A DNA stretch of 64,000 nt from Phaeosaccion multiseriatum (GCA_965112735.1 OZ218955.1:1860001-1924000), one strand, 5' to 3'; numbered from the stretch's first letter, positions 45,220-58,343 are shown. The notes: generated by a model from the letters alone, not told the origin. Made by a program: numbers and translations.

Positions 45220-47961
45220 GGCAGGCAGGCAGGCAGGCAGGCAGAGAAACGGACAGACAAACAAACCGATAGACAGAGAAGACAAGACAAGACAGCAGTC
45301 CCACCTTGTCCCGGCCCTTGGTTCGTACAACTGCACCGAGGCCGTCGGCTTGTGGAGGTTTCCAAGGCTCCACCACGCCACCTTGCCATCCGAGCTGGCG
45401 GTGACCAGGCTGTGCGTCTTAGCCGAGCCGTGAAGTGCCATCCCGTACACGGGGTGCGCGTGGCACTGCGAGGAGAGAGGGGTACGCTGCACGGGGAGGG
45501 ACTTGGCGCGGATGTCCCACACCAGGATCTTATGTGTAGAGAGAGAGGGTGGGGGAGGTGGGTGAGAGAGATGGAGAGTGGAGAGCCGAGTGAGCGAGAG
45601 AGAGGGAGAGGGTGAAGAGAGAGAGAGAGAGAGCAAGAGGAGGGAGCGCTAGAGAAAAGAGACAACACACCTGTCCAGAGTAGGAGCCACCGATGACGAG
45701 GTGGCTGTCAAAGTCGTGAAACCGCGCACACAACACCGGAGATTGACACGTGAGGACGGTCTCGGGGCGGTGCTGCATTGCCAGCGACCACACAGCCACC
45801 ATGCCCTCCGCCTCGCTCGACTGGGGTGAGGGGGGGGGGAGGGAGAGAGAGGAGGGGAGAGGGAGGTGAGATGAAACTGTTTCAGAAGTGCGTAAGTCCG
45901 TACGTACGCGAACGTACCGGGCTGAGCGCCGACGCCGAGGCCGTCTGCCCCCTCGCGCTGTAGGCCGCAAGCATGAGCTCTGGGTGGTGCGGAGACCAAC
46001 GCACGTCGGTTACAGAACGGTCCTGAGTGTAACTGTCCTCGTGGAAGCGCATTGCTTGGGTCAGGGCCTCGCCACTGCCCACACGGTCTGATGCGGAGGG
46101 GGGGGGGGGAGTGGAGGCGTGCGTGAGAAGGAAGCACAGGCACGGGGTGGGTGGGTGGGTGCTTCTGCGTACAGCGTATGGGCATTCTGCCAGCATTTCC
46201 CTCCCTCCCCCCCCCCTCCCGCCATCGCCCCTTCCATCCATCCATCCCTCCCTCCCCCTCGCTCCCTTCCCTCCTGCCTCGCTCCCTTCCCTCACTCTCT
46301 CCCCTCTCCTCCCTCCCCCCCCTCCCCTCCCTCACCTTGCACCTCCTCCTTGCCGTAGTCTACAAGGATGTCGTAGGCTGCGTGCTCCCCCATGAGCCTC
46401 TCCACCATCTTTGAGGAACGTTCCACGAACGTTGCAAACGTGTCCGACGCCAAGATGTCGCGCTTCTCATCTGCAGAAAGGTTCTTCCTTCCCCCTTCCC
46501 CCTCCCCTCCTCCATCCCCTCCTGCTTCTCCTCCTCCTGCTGCTCCTGCTGCTCCGCCTGCTGCTCCTCCCTCGCCCCCCCCCTCCTCCCCTCCTGCCCT
46601 CAGTCGACCGCTACCGCTACCACTGCCAAACCTCCCGCCGCCGGCCCCTTCCCCGCCAGCTTGGCTGCTTTTGAACATTCTCTTTCCGTCCACTCGGTCT
46701 GAGAGGCGGCCTCCTCCCACCTCTTCACTCCCACCCACCCCTGGGGCGCCTGCTATCACCAGCATTAAAGGAGTGAGAGGGTGTGTGAAAGAGAAAAAGA
46801 GAGAGAGGAAGAGGAGAGGAAGAGAGACAGGGCGGGGGGGAGAGAACACATAGGGCGTGAAGTGAATCCCTTGCCCCTGATATGGCCCCACCTCCCACCC
46901 CCCCCCCCCTTCCGATGGCAACAACGAAACTTCACACACTACACTACGCAAGCCTCGTGAGGTATGCATACGCCGTTAAGGATCGATAAAGATCCTTCGC
47001 CACCCCCTCTCTCCCTCCCTCCCCCCATTCCTCTCTCGTTTCACTCACCCCCTCCTCCCTGCGCATCCCCGGTGCCCTCCTCGCTGCTGCCGTCGGCGCC
47101 ATATTCATCCCCCCCTTCCTCCGTCTGAGTACCCTTGTCATAGAGCTCGACTGCCCTCTCGGGTGGAGGAGACTCCTTCGCCAGCCCCACTGCGAGTGAG
47201 AGCGTCACCGCCTCCCGTCGCTTGCTCTGGCTCTCTCCTGTGGCGCCTGGCCCAGTGGTAGTGGTGGTGGTTGAGGTATCATCTCTGCCTTTTGAATCGT
47301 CGCCATCTGTCTGCGGTTGGCCATCCGTCGGCTCCGGCCCTGGTGCGGGGGCCGGGGGAGCGGGCGACGGTGCAGTGGAGGGACAGAGTCTCGCGTGTCA
47401 AAAGTGTGCAGTTGGGAATGTAGACAAGAGAGGGACAGAGAGAGACAGACAGATAGAGAGAAAGAGAGAGAGAATGAGAGTGAGAGAGAGAGAGACCAGC
47501 CAACCTGCCGGGGTGCTCAGCAGACCCTTGATGAAGGAGTCGAGGGCTTCTCCGTCGCTCGGATCGGCGCTACCAGCTGCTGCGGCAGCCCCCGTAGAAG
47601 CGGCAGTAGTAGGGCCCGAGGGAGCGGACTCTGCACTGGTGCTTTGGGGTTCAGCTGCTGAGGTTGCCTCCAATCCGGCCGATTTGGTCTACGACAGAGG
47701 GATGTGGGGAAAAGGGGGGAGAAAGGATGGTGTAGGTTGAAGGGAGAGGGAGCGAGCTCTGAAGAATCTTCAGTCTTTAACGATGCGAGCTCGTGGCACG
47801 CACAGCCAGTAGCTGCAGCAGCAAGGTAGAAAGATGGTCCAAGCAATCCCACATCCTTCCGTGTAGCACACCTGTCTTCTCTTGCGAAGCTCCTCCAACC
47901 TCTTTCGCTTCTCCTCAAGCTGCTGCTGCCTCTGCTTGCGCACTGCTTCTGCGTCCGCCAT
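43515..47961 (-). CDS. DYNC1I: Cytoplasmic dynein intermediate chain
   Basis: Scaffold subunit of the microtubule motor dynein that binds light chains and dynactin. Exons in gene order: 47961-47872, 47688-47505, 47237-47049, 46749-46336, 46087-45918, 45820-45671, 45528-45305, 44897-44759, 44467-44133, 43983-43773, 43589-43515; 2181 bases, 726 residues. N-terminal charged helix MADAEAVRKQRQQQLEEKRK; YDKGTQTE, which carries the KxTQT motif used to bind the LC8 light chain; then a Gly-rich linker. WD repeats follow: RSVTDVRWSPHHPELMLAAY, EGMVAVWSLAMQHRPETVL, ILVWDIRAKSLP, VDWTTRLWRLEA and SGKLGLWDLT. The tail MAAPRQDEEVRLEGIL matches the family end. Gly/Ser runs are inserted at about 44190-44340. 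Confidence 0.88.
45048..45262. repeat. (GACA/GGCA)n microsatellite, dynein intermediate chain intron
   Basis: Tetranucleotide GACA with GGCA variants fills the intron 45304-44898. The opposite-strand Cys-Leu-Ser-Val ORFs are artefacts. Confidence 0.95.
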
Positions 47962-48298
47962 CTCTATCAACTCTTCTCCCCACGCCCCTCCCTCTCTCTA
48001 CCTTCTTCTAAACCCCACTTGCTGCTCAAAGTAAGGCTGGCAGTTTGGAGGTAGCAGAGCTTCGGGAAAAAGCGAGAGCTGCTTCTTGCGTTCACTCTCC
48101 CCGGCCACGGGCTCGACGACCTTCCTCCGCCCCCGAAGCTCAGAGTCGGGGGTGAATGGTTCGGGGAAGAAGAAGGACAATTATTGCCCTTAGCACCCCC
48201 CTCCTTCATCCTTCCTTCTGGTGCCATCTCATCGTGGGTGCCAAGAGCAAATAAATATCTTCAAAACAAGAAGGACACTCCCTTTTCTCTTCGTCGCC
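47962..48298. promoter_or_regulatory. Divergent promoter region, dynein intermediate chain / unknown leader protein
   Basis: 337 bases between opposite start codons. On the minus strand a short open stretch ending at 47998 (words LSLFPEALLPPNCQPYFEQQ) looks protein-like and could be the last exon of an overlapping gene or a conserved relic. It is not called because nothing upstream supports it. An AT-rich patch (48248-48270) lies just before the plus-strand start. Confidence 0.45.
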
Positions 48299-48810
48299 AT
48301 GAGAATGTGCAAGACTTCTGCAGCTTTATTGGCGACCGGGGTGGCCCTCGGCACCGGGGTGGCCCTCGGCACCGGGTCTCGTCGAGGCTGTGGGTGCCTA
48401 GCTTTTAGATGCCCGCCTCTCCCAACAAGAGCTGCTGCTTCTCATGTGCGAGGTGCGACTAGCAAAGCAACCCCGACAGCAGGCCGAGTAGATGAAGTGG
48501 CATATTCCACGGGCTGGGCAAGGGGCAGGAGGCGGAGAAGAGCGGAGGCAAGGACGGTTGGCAACAGCAGTGGTGCTGTCCGAGGGTGCTGCACTCGGCT
48601 GCGCGCCTCGGGGTCTGAGGAGTCCGAAGAGTTCTCATCTGGAGACGATAGTGTGTTTTCAAACTTCGATAATAGACGGTGAGAGACGTGTGGTGCCATG
48701 CTGACCTTGTTGGGATGCGTCCTCTCTTCCGTCCCGCACCTCTGAAGTGGGCACCCATCGCCTCATCGCCTCAACCCCTCCGTTCGCTTCCCTGTTTGTC
48801 CTCTGCCCTC

Positions 48811-48858
<48 letters not shown>

Positions 48859-50669
48859 CGACAACAAGCAGACAGGCCGCGGCGGACAGAGACTATTCCC
48901 TGCCCAAGAACTTTGACTACGATGCAGGGGACGACGACGACAGCGTGTGGGATGACTATGACAACGACGATGCCTACAATGTACCCAGACCCAAGGCTGC
49001 TACAGTAAGTAAGAGCCGAAGGAGCAGGAGGGAGGGATGACTTGAGAGGATTTAGAGTTGTGACAACCCTCACATTCTCTCCCTCTCCCTCTCCCTCTCC
49101 CTCTCCCCCCCCCCCCCCTCTCTCTCTCTCTCTCTCCCTCTCTCCCTCTCTCGCTCTCCCTCTCTCGCTCTCTCTCTCCCCCTACCCAAACCGAACCCAA
49201 AACCAAACAGGAGAGCTCCGACTTCCCATCCCGCGAGAAGCTCAAGGAGACGGTCGTGGCAGACGAGGAAGATGCAGACATGTTCAGCCAAAGCTCTCTG
49301 CGCGAGCTGGCCTATCTGTTCGACTTCCCCATGGAGTTTCTGCTCAACGTGTGTTGCAGGTGGGGAGCCACCCCGCCCATTGATGTACGTACGACGTGAG
49401 GAGGGAGGAGGAGGAGGTGGTGGTGGTGGTGGTGGTGGAGGAGGAGGAGGAGGAGGACGAGGAGGAGGAGGAGGAGGAGGAGGAGGATGAGGACGAGGAG
49501 GAGGTTGAGGAGGAGGAGGAGGAGGAGGTTGAGGAGGAGGAGGAGGAGGAGGAGGAGGACAAAGACGAGGATGAGGAGGACGAGGACGAGGACGAGGAGA
49601 AGAAAAACAACAAGCAGCATAATGAGAAGGATGAGGAGGAGGAAGAAGAGAGTTCTAAGTTTCGCTTCGGCGTACGAAAGGGGAAAGGGGAAAGCTCCTG
49701 CAGCTCGCACCCATCCATGCTTCGGCTCCGACCAAGTGCCTCTCTCACCCCTTTGCAATACCCCACTCACTGTCCTTGCCTCCTCTCCACAGGAGAACAT
49801 CAGGGTGGGTGACCTGCTGGACTCCGAACATTGCTACTCCCTGCTGGAGGCCCTCACCACTCTGGACAGGTACGTGTATTGAACATGTATACATTGGCCA
49901 TCTGTCTCTTAGCATCGCACAACAGAGCCCTCTTAGCGTTTTCGAGAGAGTCTTGGCCATCTACGACTGATGTTTGCTCTCTCTTGTTCCTCTCACCCTC
50001 TCCCTCTCTTCTCCCTCTCGCCCTCTCCCTCTCTTCCCCCCCCCCCCCCCCTTCTCCCTCTCTTCCTCTTTCTCTATCTCCCTCTCTCTGTCTCCCTCTC
50101 TATCTGTCACCCCCGTCTCTCTCTATCTCTACGTGTGTGTGTGTGTGTGCGTGCGTGTGTGTGCTCCAGTACGTCTGTCCGAGAGGAGTACGTGGAAGAT
50201 AATCTCGAGGAGCTCGCCGAAATCTTCGAGAGGTCTCTCCCTGACGTGTTTATGGCCGCCGCTAGGAACAAGTGAGTGGGTTGGAATACGAACAACGTAA
50301 CGCAAAAGAGTCACAGTTGGCAACGGTGGTGTTTCTTTCGCCTCTGCCTCTCTCCTCTTACTTGCATACATCCTTATACACGTGTGTCTCCGCCTGCCCG
50401 CCCATCCCCCCATCGGCCCTCGTGTGTGTATGTCTGTGTGTGTATGCGTGTTTGTATATATATATATATATGTGTGTGTGTGTCGGTGCTCCCTATTTCT
50501 CTCTCTCTCTTGTACGCTCTTTGTCTGTCGAAGGATCCTCCTCCCCGAGGGGACCAAAACGCACGTCACTAGAGAGGAATATAAGATCCTGCTGAGGGCC
50601 TTGGGTCTGCAGCAAATGTGGGAGGACGAGGTGAGTCAGTTGGTCGTATGCTCGCCATCCATGTTGGTT

Positions 50670-50712
<43 letters not shown>

Positions 50713-51030
50713 TAGGCATGCAGTCACGACATGCCGGTCAACCAGTCACTCCTTTAGGTGTCAATTATTGGCCTGCCTGTGTGTGCTTTCCTTCCCCTCT
50801 CAAAGCAACAATCACTTTTTTTTACGGAACTTGTCCCATTTATGACACGTTTCCTCCGACAAAACTGCCTCCTGCTGCTGCTGTGCTGCTGCTGTGTGTA
50901 TCACTGACTGCCGCAGGTCGGGCAGGGAGACGAGCTGGAACGCATCCGCGCCGCCCGAGTAGCGGTGGTGGAGGAGAGGCCCGACAGAGATGTCTATGTA
51001 GATGAAGACGGGGAGGAGATCGAGATTTGA
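48299..51030 (+). CDS. Unknown protein with organelle-type leader, 358 residues
   Basis: Exons: 48299-48678, 48872-49004, 49211-49384, 49793-49869, 50170-50271, 50534-50630, 50917-51030 (stop TGA 51028); the sum is a multiple of three. The N-terminus MRMCKTSAALLATGVALGTG is hydrophobic and is followed by a basic, Ala/Arg/Ser-rich stretch, suggesting plastid or secretory targeting. The body is regular and exon-like: SLRELAYLFDFPMEFLLNVC, NIRVGDLLDSEHCYSLLEAL, REEYVEDNLEELAEIFERSL, LLPEGTKTHVTREEYKILLR, ending in an acidic tail. I do not recognise the family. An 18-base direct repeat doubles TGVALG in the leader. The intron before exon 2 ends in a (CAA)n run and the next intron is GGA-rich. Confidence 0.65.
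48813..48867. repeat. (CAA)n microsatellite ending at a splice acceptor
   Basis: CAA triplets run up to the acceptor CAAGCAG at 48865-48871. This is unusual, because no pyrimidine tract is left next to this 3' splice site. Confidence 0.9.
49393..49650. repeat. (GGA)n / (GAGGAC)n purine repeat, intron
   Basis: Purine-rich triplet repeat filling the intron 49385-49792. It is open in the Glu frame but lies outside the phase-consistent exons. Confidence 0.9.
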
Positions 51031-51487
51031 AGGGAAGGCTCCAAGACTGGGGAACAAAGAGACTTCCGAAGGCCCCAAGACTGGGGAACAAAGAGACTCG
51101 TAAAGGCCCCAAGACGGGAAGAGCGGAGACTGGTGAAGGCTCTCGGGGGCCTCTCTGAAGGAAGCATGTCGGCAGGGACGGAGCGGCCAAAGCGAAGGGA
51201 GGGGCACCAGAGGGGGACAATCAAAGCGAAGGAAGGGCAGGAGCTCTCTTGACCTTTGTTCGTGTACACGTGTTGCTATGTTGTCGTTCACTACGAGGCA
51301 TATACCTATGTTGTCGTTGACTACCAGAAAACAAGAAGTAGAAAGTACTTGTATTTTAGACAGTTGGAAGTTCGCGCTCAATGTACAGGAGCCCAGACGA
51401 CCACTCTCGGAACAGTCCCAAAATTGCCCCCCAAAACAATTCACATCATCATCATCATCATCATCATCAGCAGCAGCATCATTCCTC
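51031..51487. other. Convergent spacer with 34-bp tandem repeat
   Basis: 51037-51138 holds about three copies of a 34-bp unit starting GGCYCCAAGACTGGGGAAC, directly after the stop codon of the upstream gene, so probably in its 3' UTR. (ATC)n follows at 51446-51470. No gene. Confidence 0.75.
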
Positions 51488-53420
51488 TCAGTAGGTGAAG
51501 CTGAGGCGAATCCAACTGCCCGTGATGTGCTCCTCCATCTCCGTCCAGCCAGGGGGGAACATCACAAAGGGACGCAGAGCCTGTCCGAACATTGCCCTCT
51601 CCAGGCCTGCTGGCAACTGTATCGCCAACGGGGGAGGAGGAGGAGGGTGGGCTACCCCGCCCTCCTCCTCCTCCTCCTCCTCCTCCTCCTCTCCCTCCTC
51701 CCCGCCTTCGTCTTCCAGCTGCTGCTGCTGATGCTGTTGTACCACCAACTGCTGTGGCGGTGCGCCCCCCCCCTCTTCCATCCCCAGGGCGCCTGTCCAG
51801 CGCATGTCCATCCCGAACTCGACCCTCTTGAGCCCCTCGGGCAGCGCGATGGGGTGCAGCCTATGTACCCAACACACCAGCTCCTTTAGCCTGGTTGGAA
51901 GTAAGGGGGGGCGGGCGGGGTATGGATACGGTATGGATAGGGTATGGCCCATGGGGACATGGTCACAAGATAGGGGCAACATAGATGATGCAGCACACGC
52001 GCGAGGTGATTACACCAAAGGGCACATACAGCAGTCCTGTCGGTGGTTGGTTGGTGGGGTGGTTGGTTGCATGAAGGGCTCATCGGAGTATTTATTGTGA
52101 GTGTGAACGTGTGTGTGCTAAGGTGTGTGATGATATCCTCCCTCTTGTAGTTACCCTTCGGGGAGGCGAACGTGTTGGTCAAAGTCCTGCCCAAAGATGC
52201 AGCGCTCGAGGCCGGGCGGCATGGGCCCTATGAACGGCGCGTTAAAGGCGTCACCTGTAGGGGTCGTAGGAGTCGTAGTGGAGGAGGAGGAGGAGGAGGA
52301 GGAGGAGGAGGAGGTGGTGGTGGTGGTGGTGGTGGTGGTGGTGGGTGAGGAGCGCGTTCAGAGGCTTTCCTCCATCCCACCCCCCCCCTTCTCCCTTCCC
52401 CTCCCTCCTGGTCACGCACCGAACTCGCACTCGACAACCGAGGGCGGCAGCTGTAGCGGCTGATTGAAGTCCTCTCCTGCGTATCACCGGGGGGGGGGGG
52501 TGAGTGGGTGAGTGAGTGTGAGTGTGTGTGTGGGGGGGGGGTGTGGGGGTGGTAAGTGCCACCTCAAATAAGACGAATGAGGTGGAGGGACAGAGAGGCC
52601 CCACCACCCCCTATAGATACATCCACACACAGAAACACACACCACCCCCCATAGCTACATCCACACACAGAAACACACACCACCCCCTATAGCTACTCTA
52701 CATCCACCCACATAAAACACACACCACCCCCTTAGCTACATCCACACACACAAACACACACACATTCTTGACACGTACCGAAGATGATCCTGTCGAGCGA
52801 GGGCGGCAGCTGCAAAGGCTGATCGAAGTCTTCGCCGAACTCGAGCTCCTTGAGGCCTGCGGGCAGGGCATGGCGCAACGGTCTGTTGTATCGGGCTCCA
52901 AACTTCAGCTTGAGCAGTCCCTGGGGCAGCGGGGGTAAAGGGCGATTAAACTCGGAGCCGAAACGCAGCTCTCTGAGAGAGGAGGGAAGGGCGACATCGC
53001 AGTTAAAGTCGCTGCCGAACTTGACCGATCGTAGGCCCTGGTGTAGCAGAGAGAGAGAGAGAGAGAGGAGAGAAAGAGAGAGAGAGAGAGGGAGAGAAAG
53101 AGAGAGAGAGGGAGAGAGAGACGGAGGGAGGGAGAGAGAGTGAGATAGAAAGACCGAGGAGAGGAAGACACACAAAGAGGGAGAAAAGAGAGTGAAAGAA
53201 GGCATAAAGAAGAGAGATGACGTATACAATGGTAACAGTAGTAACCCTCCCCTCCCCTGTTGTACCTCGGGGAGCCCAATGGCTCTGTTGAAGGTGCCCC
53301 CCTGGAACTTGAGGGTCTGCAGCTTGCCGTGGGAGGGCAGGTGCAGCGTTTGGTTCACGTATCTCGACACGACGAGGTGCTTGAAAGGCGGGAGGGCGGC
53401 CAGGGCTCGCACCATTACTC

Positions 53421-53461
<41 letters not shown>

Positions 53462-54409
53462 ATGCAGCATGTGGGCGGTGGTTGTCAGAATGCCTTGGTT
53501 TGAGAGAAAGACAACTTCACAATGATCACATTATACGGGATGTATGGTATCGCAAGCATTCTCAATGGGTAGTTAGTTAGGTAGCAGATAAGAGAGGAAA
53601 GGGCAGGGGAGAGGCGGAAGGGGGTCAATGGTCGGCCAGTTTCCCTGACGAAGCGAGACCCTTCCCCTTCCTCACGAATTGCTATTCCACGCACCTATCT
53701 CTCCTCCCGATTTGTCGCGCCGCTTCACCTCCATCTCCACCGGGCGCTTCTGCAGCCGCCACCGCTGCCGCTAGCTGTGCCCTGCCCTCCTCCGTGCTCA
53801 GGCCCAGGTGCACGCGAATGAGAGAGAAGTGGCCCTGCACGCTCGCCCGAATCAGGCCGGACACCACTGCACCCGGATGGTCGTATCGCGAGATAGAGAG
53901 AGAAATAGAGAGAGGGGCAAGTTCAGCAGCTGTGCTCGACACGGTGGAATACAGATACCTCCTCTCGCACAAAGACTGCACGCACCTGTCTCCGGAACAC
54001 CGTCATGAATACGGATACCTCGCCGCGTCACAGTGTCGAGGGCCTTCGTAAGTCCCCACAGCGCCCTCGGTGTCGGTGCTATGATGCGAGCCACTACAGA
54101 CAGAGCTCGAACAGCACGGTCATTCGTTGCTCCTTCGGCTGTTGTTGCTGTACTTCCTCCAGCCGTTGCGCTACCACCGCAGAGGCGATCTCGCCCCCTT
54201 CGTCCTCCTTCGCCCTCTCCTGCTCTTCCACCAGCACCCTTTCTGTGTACAGCACCAGCCGGGGGAGGCAATCTGGAGCGTTTGTTCATCTCGTTCTGCC
54301 CTGGTCCTTCCCCCCTCCTCTGAAGGGGGGCTCTCCTCCTCGTCGTCGGAGCTTCCACTCCTGCTGTTGCTGCTACTGATCCTTCCCGACCCATCCTTCT
54401 GAGAGCCAT
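51488..54409 (-). CDS. FNIP-repeat protein
   Basis: Exons in gene order: 54409-54019, 53866-53695, 53419-53266, 53037-52779, 52476-52420, 52254-52155, 51890-51488; 1536 bases, 511 residues. The C-terminal two thirds is a run of FNIP-type leucine-rich units of the form LPxxLxxLxFGxxFNxPL: GLRSVKFGSDFNCDVALP, SLRELRFGSEFNRPLPPLP, GLLKLKFGARYNRPL, GLKELEFGEDFDQPLQLP, SLDRIIFGEDFNQPLQLP, VVECEFGDAFNAPF and GLERCIFGQDFDQHVRLP. Such repeats form a solenoid for protein binding; the partner is unknown. Exon borders fall within repeat units in conserved phase. An ATG at 54511 would add 34 residues. A Glu/Gln-rich insertion near the end carries a dispersed-motif copy. Confidence 0.82.
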
Positions 54410-54693
54410 CTCCGTCCCTCCTCTTGATACAAGAAAACAAATCAACTGCCAGATCCCGACTCTTGATACAAAAAAACAAACCGACGGTGCTGGATGTCCG
54501 TCGGTTGCCATCCTTCTTCAACAATACTTACGTAACCTTTCGTAATGAGCCGTTAAATGATCTCCTTTCCCCTCCTCGCTTCCTTCCTTACCTGTTTGCA
54601 CAGACCCACCACACTCAGGGACACTGTCTTGGTCGTGGTGGAGGGGACGAGTCCGCGAGTACAGAGCAACGAGATTGGTTAGCGCGGCCAAGA
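54410..54693. promoter_or_regulatory. Divergent promoter region, FNIP protein / duplicated-domain protein
   Basis: 284 bases between opposite start codons. Contains a tandem pair of CTCTTGATACAA words (54421-54474) and little else. If the FNIP start is at 54511 the spacer shrinks to about 180 bases. Confidence 0.45.
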
Positions 54694-57600
54694 ATGGGAG
54701 CAAAGGACGTGGATGTCAAGGACCGGGACGGAGACGAGGAGGACTCTCCAGCAATGGGCGACAGCCCCAGCGACGCACTGCTCCTCTCGGACGGGTACAA
54801 CCAAACCTATGTCGTCAGAATGGCGCCCAACTCTTCCTCCAACCAGCAACGGGGGGGCGATTCCAGCAGTAGCGAACGAGGAGGGACGGGGGCAGGCCCT
54901 GCCACGGCTGACATGACGCGCGAGGTGCTTTTCCGCTGTGGGAACTGGTGCTATGCAGGTGCGAAGCAAGCTCCGTTGAGCCCGACGGGTCCTGTGGCCC
55001 TGTATGCACTCTGTCCACCCCACCCCTCCCTCCCTCTGCCTTAACTTTGCCGACACAGAATTCTCTTCAATCTCACAGCATTCTCTTGCCTTGGATTGGT
55101 TTACTTTGTGTGTTCGCTTCTCACTCATGGTCATCTTCCCTTCCCATCTACCGTATTGGATGAATACTGCTGCTGCTGCTGCTGCTGCTTCTGCTTTTTT
55201 CTTGCAGGCCAAGTCTCCTTCGCAGGGCTCGGGGAGGCCATGTCACTGAAGGACATTCCTCGGGCTATCCCCATGCTCCAGCGGCAACAAGGCCGACTAA
55301 AGTACTTCTGCTCCGCCAAGAACGTTCCCTCCTCCTCCATCTGGGCTGAGCCTCTCGCCATCATGGGAGAGATGCAGGAGTTCATCGCTCAGGTTAGGCA
55401 CGGGACGGGTAGAGGGAGAGAGGGGGGGGGGGTAGATGGATAGGTGGATAGGTGGGCATGCTCCTTGTGTGGTGCGATGCGGTGCAAGTACACCACGATG
55501 CGGCCATAGTACATTCGGTGCTGCTGTGTTTTGTTGCTTCTATTGCCCCATCGCTCCTCCCACACCTCCGTCCGTCCGTCCGTCCGTCCGATCAGAGGAG
55601 GGGGTGGTCAAGACATCCTCTCCTTCCTGTCCCTCTAGCCAGCTGTGACTGGGCCCTGCCCTACCCTGCCCTGTCCTTTCCTCTCCTCCTCGCCGCCCCT
55701 GCTGCCCCTGCTGTTTTGCCAACTGCTTGCTCGCTGTCCCTGCTGCTCTCCTTCGTCTTTGCAGGAGCTGTCCAGCGAGCGGACAATGGCCGAGCTCAGT
55801 CGCTGGAGCAAAGTGTTTCCGTGGATAGATGAGGACAGGTACGTGTATGAGTACGCTGCTGCGCCCCCCCCTTCCCTCCCTCATTGAAGGCAAGCTGGAG
55901 GAGAAACAGGAGAGCTTTGTGCGGTGCCTCGTGCCCCGAAAGATTCACAGAAACCCATTTCTCTTGCGTGCCTGACGTTTGTGGGTGAGCTCAACAAGAG
56001 TAAGCATCCCTCTGAAAGAAGCAAAGGTGTTTGACCCTCGAATGACCGTCGTCTCTCCCCTGCCCCGTCTGGTCCTCTGCCTTCCTGCCCATATGCCTGC
56101 CTGCCCTCTGGCTTCCTTCCCACCCATATGTATGTATGCCTACCCATGTGCCTCTAACTCTCTTCAGCGCCAACACGTACTTCGAGCTCACAGCGACGCT
56201 CCCCTCTGCGGTGACCAAAGACTTGGCACTCGTGGCCAGCAAGACGTACGCCAGGGGACTCATCCTCATCTCCATGTGAGTGCGTGAGTGACTGCGGCTT
56301 ACCTTCGCTTACCTGAGCTGGGCTGAGCTTTTCCTACGCTTAGCTTGCCTTTCTCCCCAAGTCTGGTCCTTCACCTTCCTCCCTCCCCTCCTCCCCTCCT
56401 CCCCTCCCTCCCTAACAGCTACTTCGAGGGCTCCTTCTACGTGGTCATGCAGGATGGGGAAGGGGACCAAGCCCTGCTGGACATTCGCTTCCCTGATGTG
56501 TCCCAGCACGGGCAGGGCGTGCATATCAACACCTTCCTCGGCGAGCGAGATGAGCTCAACTCGTCCTCCTCCACCTCACTGAGCAGCAGCAGCAAGGACG
56601 ACGGCAGAGACCGGGACAGAGACAGCGATAGGGCCCGTGGTGGTGGTCGAGACGGTGGTAGACGAGGCAGTAGCAGTGGGTCGGGGTCGTTCCGTCTCTC
56701 TGGCAAGTTGGCCTTTAAAAAGCTCATGCTCTGGCAGAGTCTGGCATCGGCGGCCAAGCCCAATCAGCGCCGGCCCGCATCAGAGGTAGGCTGAGTCGCT
56801 GAGTTGTATTAGTCTTTTAGTGCTTTGCTGAACGGGCGTGGCCGCGAGGAGTCTCTCTGCTGTCTCTCTCTTGTCTCTTTCGCTCTCTCTCTCTCTCTCT
56901 CTCTCTCTGCTGTCTCTCTCTGTCTCTTTCGCTCGCTCTCTCTCTCTCTGTTTCTCTGTCTCTCTCGCTCTCATATATCTGTCTTTCTCCATCTCCTTCT
57001 CTCACGCACACCCTCTCTCACTCACTCTCAGTCACTCCCTACTTCTCTTTCTCTTACACACACCCTCACTCACCCTCTGTCTGTCTCTCTCTCTGTGCGT
57101 GTGTGCGTCTACCCCCCCCCCCCTCGCGCCCACAGGTCAGCAGCATCACCTCACCCGACTACATCCAAACCTACCTTGTGCTAAAGCCCAACGACAACCC
57201 CGAGTCAACAAATGGCAACAGCAGCAGCAACAATAGCACCAACCCGAGTGCGTTGAAGAACATGTCGTGCTACCGTGACGTACTCTTTCGCTTCGGCAGC
57301 TGGTGCTACAGCGGCACTGTGCAGTTGACGCCAGAGCTGACCCTCACAGACATTCCACATGTGATCCCTGCCCTGCGCATGCAACAGAGCAAACTTGACT
57401 ACTTGTGTGATGCCGGGCAGGTGAGAATAGGTTGGGGGAGGGGGGTCGAGGGGATGCAAGTATGTGTGTGTGTGTGTGTGTGTGTGCGTGTGTGTGTGTG
57501 TGTGTGCGTGTGCTCTTGCAGCCCGATGTTGTCACTCACTCACTCGCTCACTCACTCACTCACTCCCTTACGCACTTACCCACGCAATTACACACTCACT

Positions 57601-58302
57601 CACACACTCACTCCCCTCCCCCCTCCCCTCCCCTCTCCCCTCCCCCCCCCCTCCTTCAGATGCCCGCCAAGAGCCCCTTCACCGCTCCCCTCGAGCACAT
57701 GCAGAAGCTCTTGCCCCTCATGGAGGACGAGATCATTCAGAGCGAGGTCAGGAGCGCAGTGCGTGTGTGTGCGTGTGTGTGCGTGTGTGTATGTCTCTCT
57801 CTCTATGTGTGTGTATGTATGTGTGTTTTGTGTGTGTGGGTTTGTGCGCTTGTGGTGTGCTCGCTCCACTGCCGGGTGCCCGCGCCCACCCGAATCACCA
57901 ACTGCTGTACCCATCAACTGCTTCCGTCCGAGGCGACGCACATGATGGGGACAGCAATGCCACAGCAAGACCATAGTCTCACCCCTCCCTCCCTCCCTCC
58001 TCCTCACCCCCTCCCTAACCGCTCTCTCAACCCAACAGGGCGTGCTGATGGAGCTCCTGGAGAAGCTGGATAGCATGGGGCTGGCAGATTCAATCAGTAG
58101 TTGGTTCGATGGGGACTCCATGCAGTCCTTCTATGAGTTTTCCACGGCCCCCGACGAGGACACGAGCAAAGTGTTCCAAGGGGTGGACATGGTGGCCAGC
58201 AAAGTGTGAGTTGGAGTTGGAGTTTGAATTGGAGTATTATGGGTTTGGCGCTGTTGCGGTTGTTGGGGGTGGGGGTGGGAAAAGGTTTGACTAGCTCTTG
58301 CC

Positions 58303-58343
<41 letters not shown>

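Noticed and set aside
47998-48180. Protein-like minus-strand stretch ending LLPPNCQPYFEQQVGF
   Set aside because: It looks coding but is very short, overlaps the divergent promoter, and has no credible upstream exon. Noted in the promoter entry rather than called.
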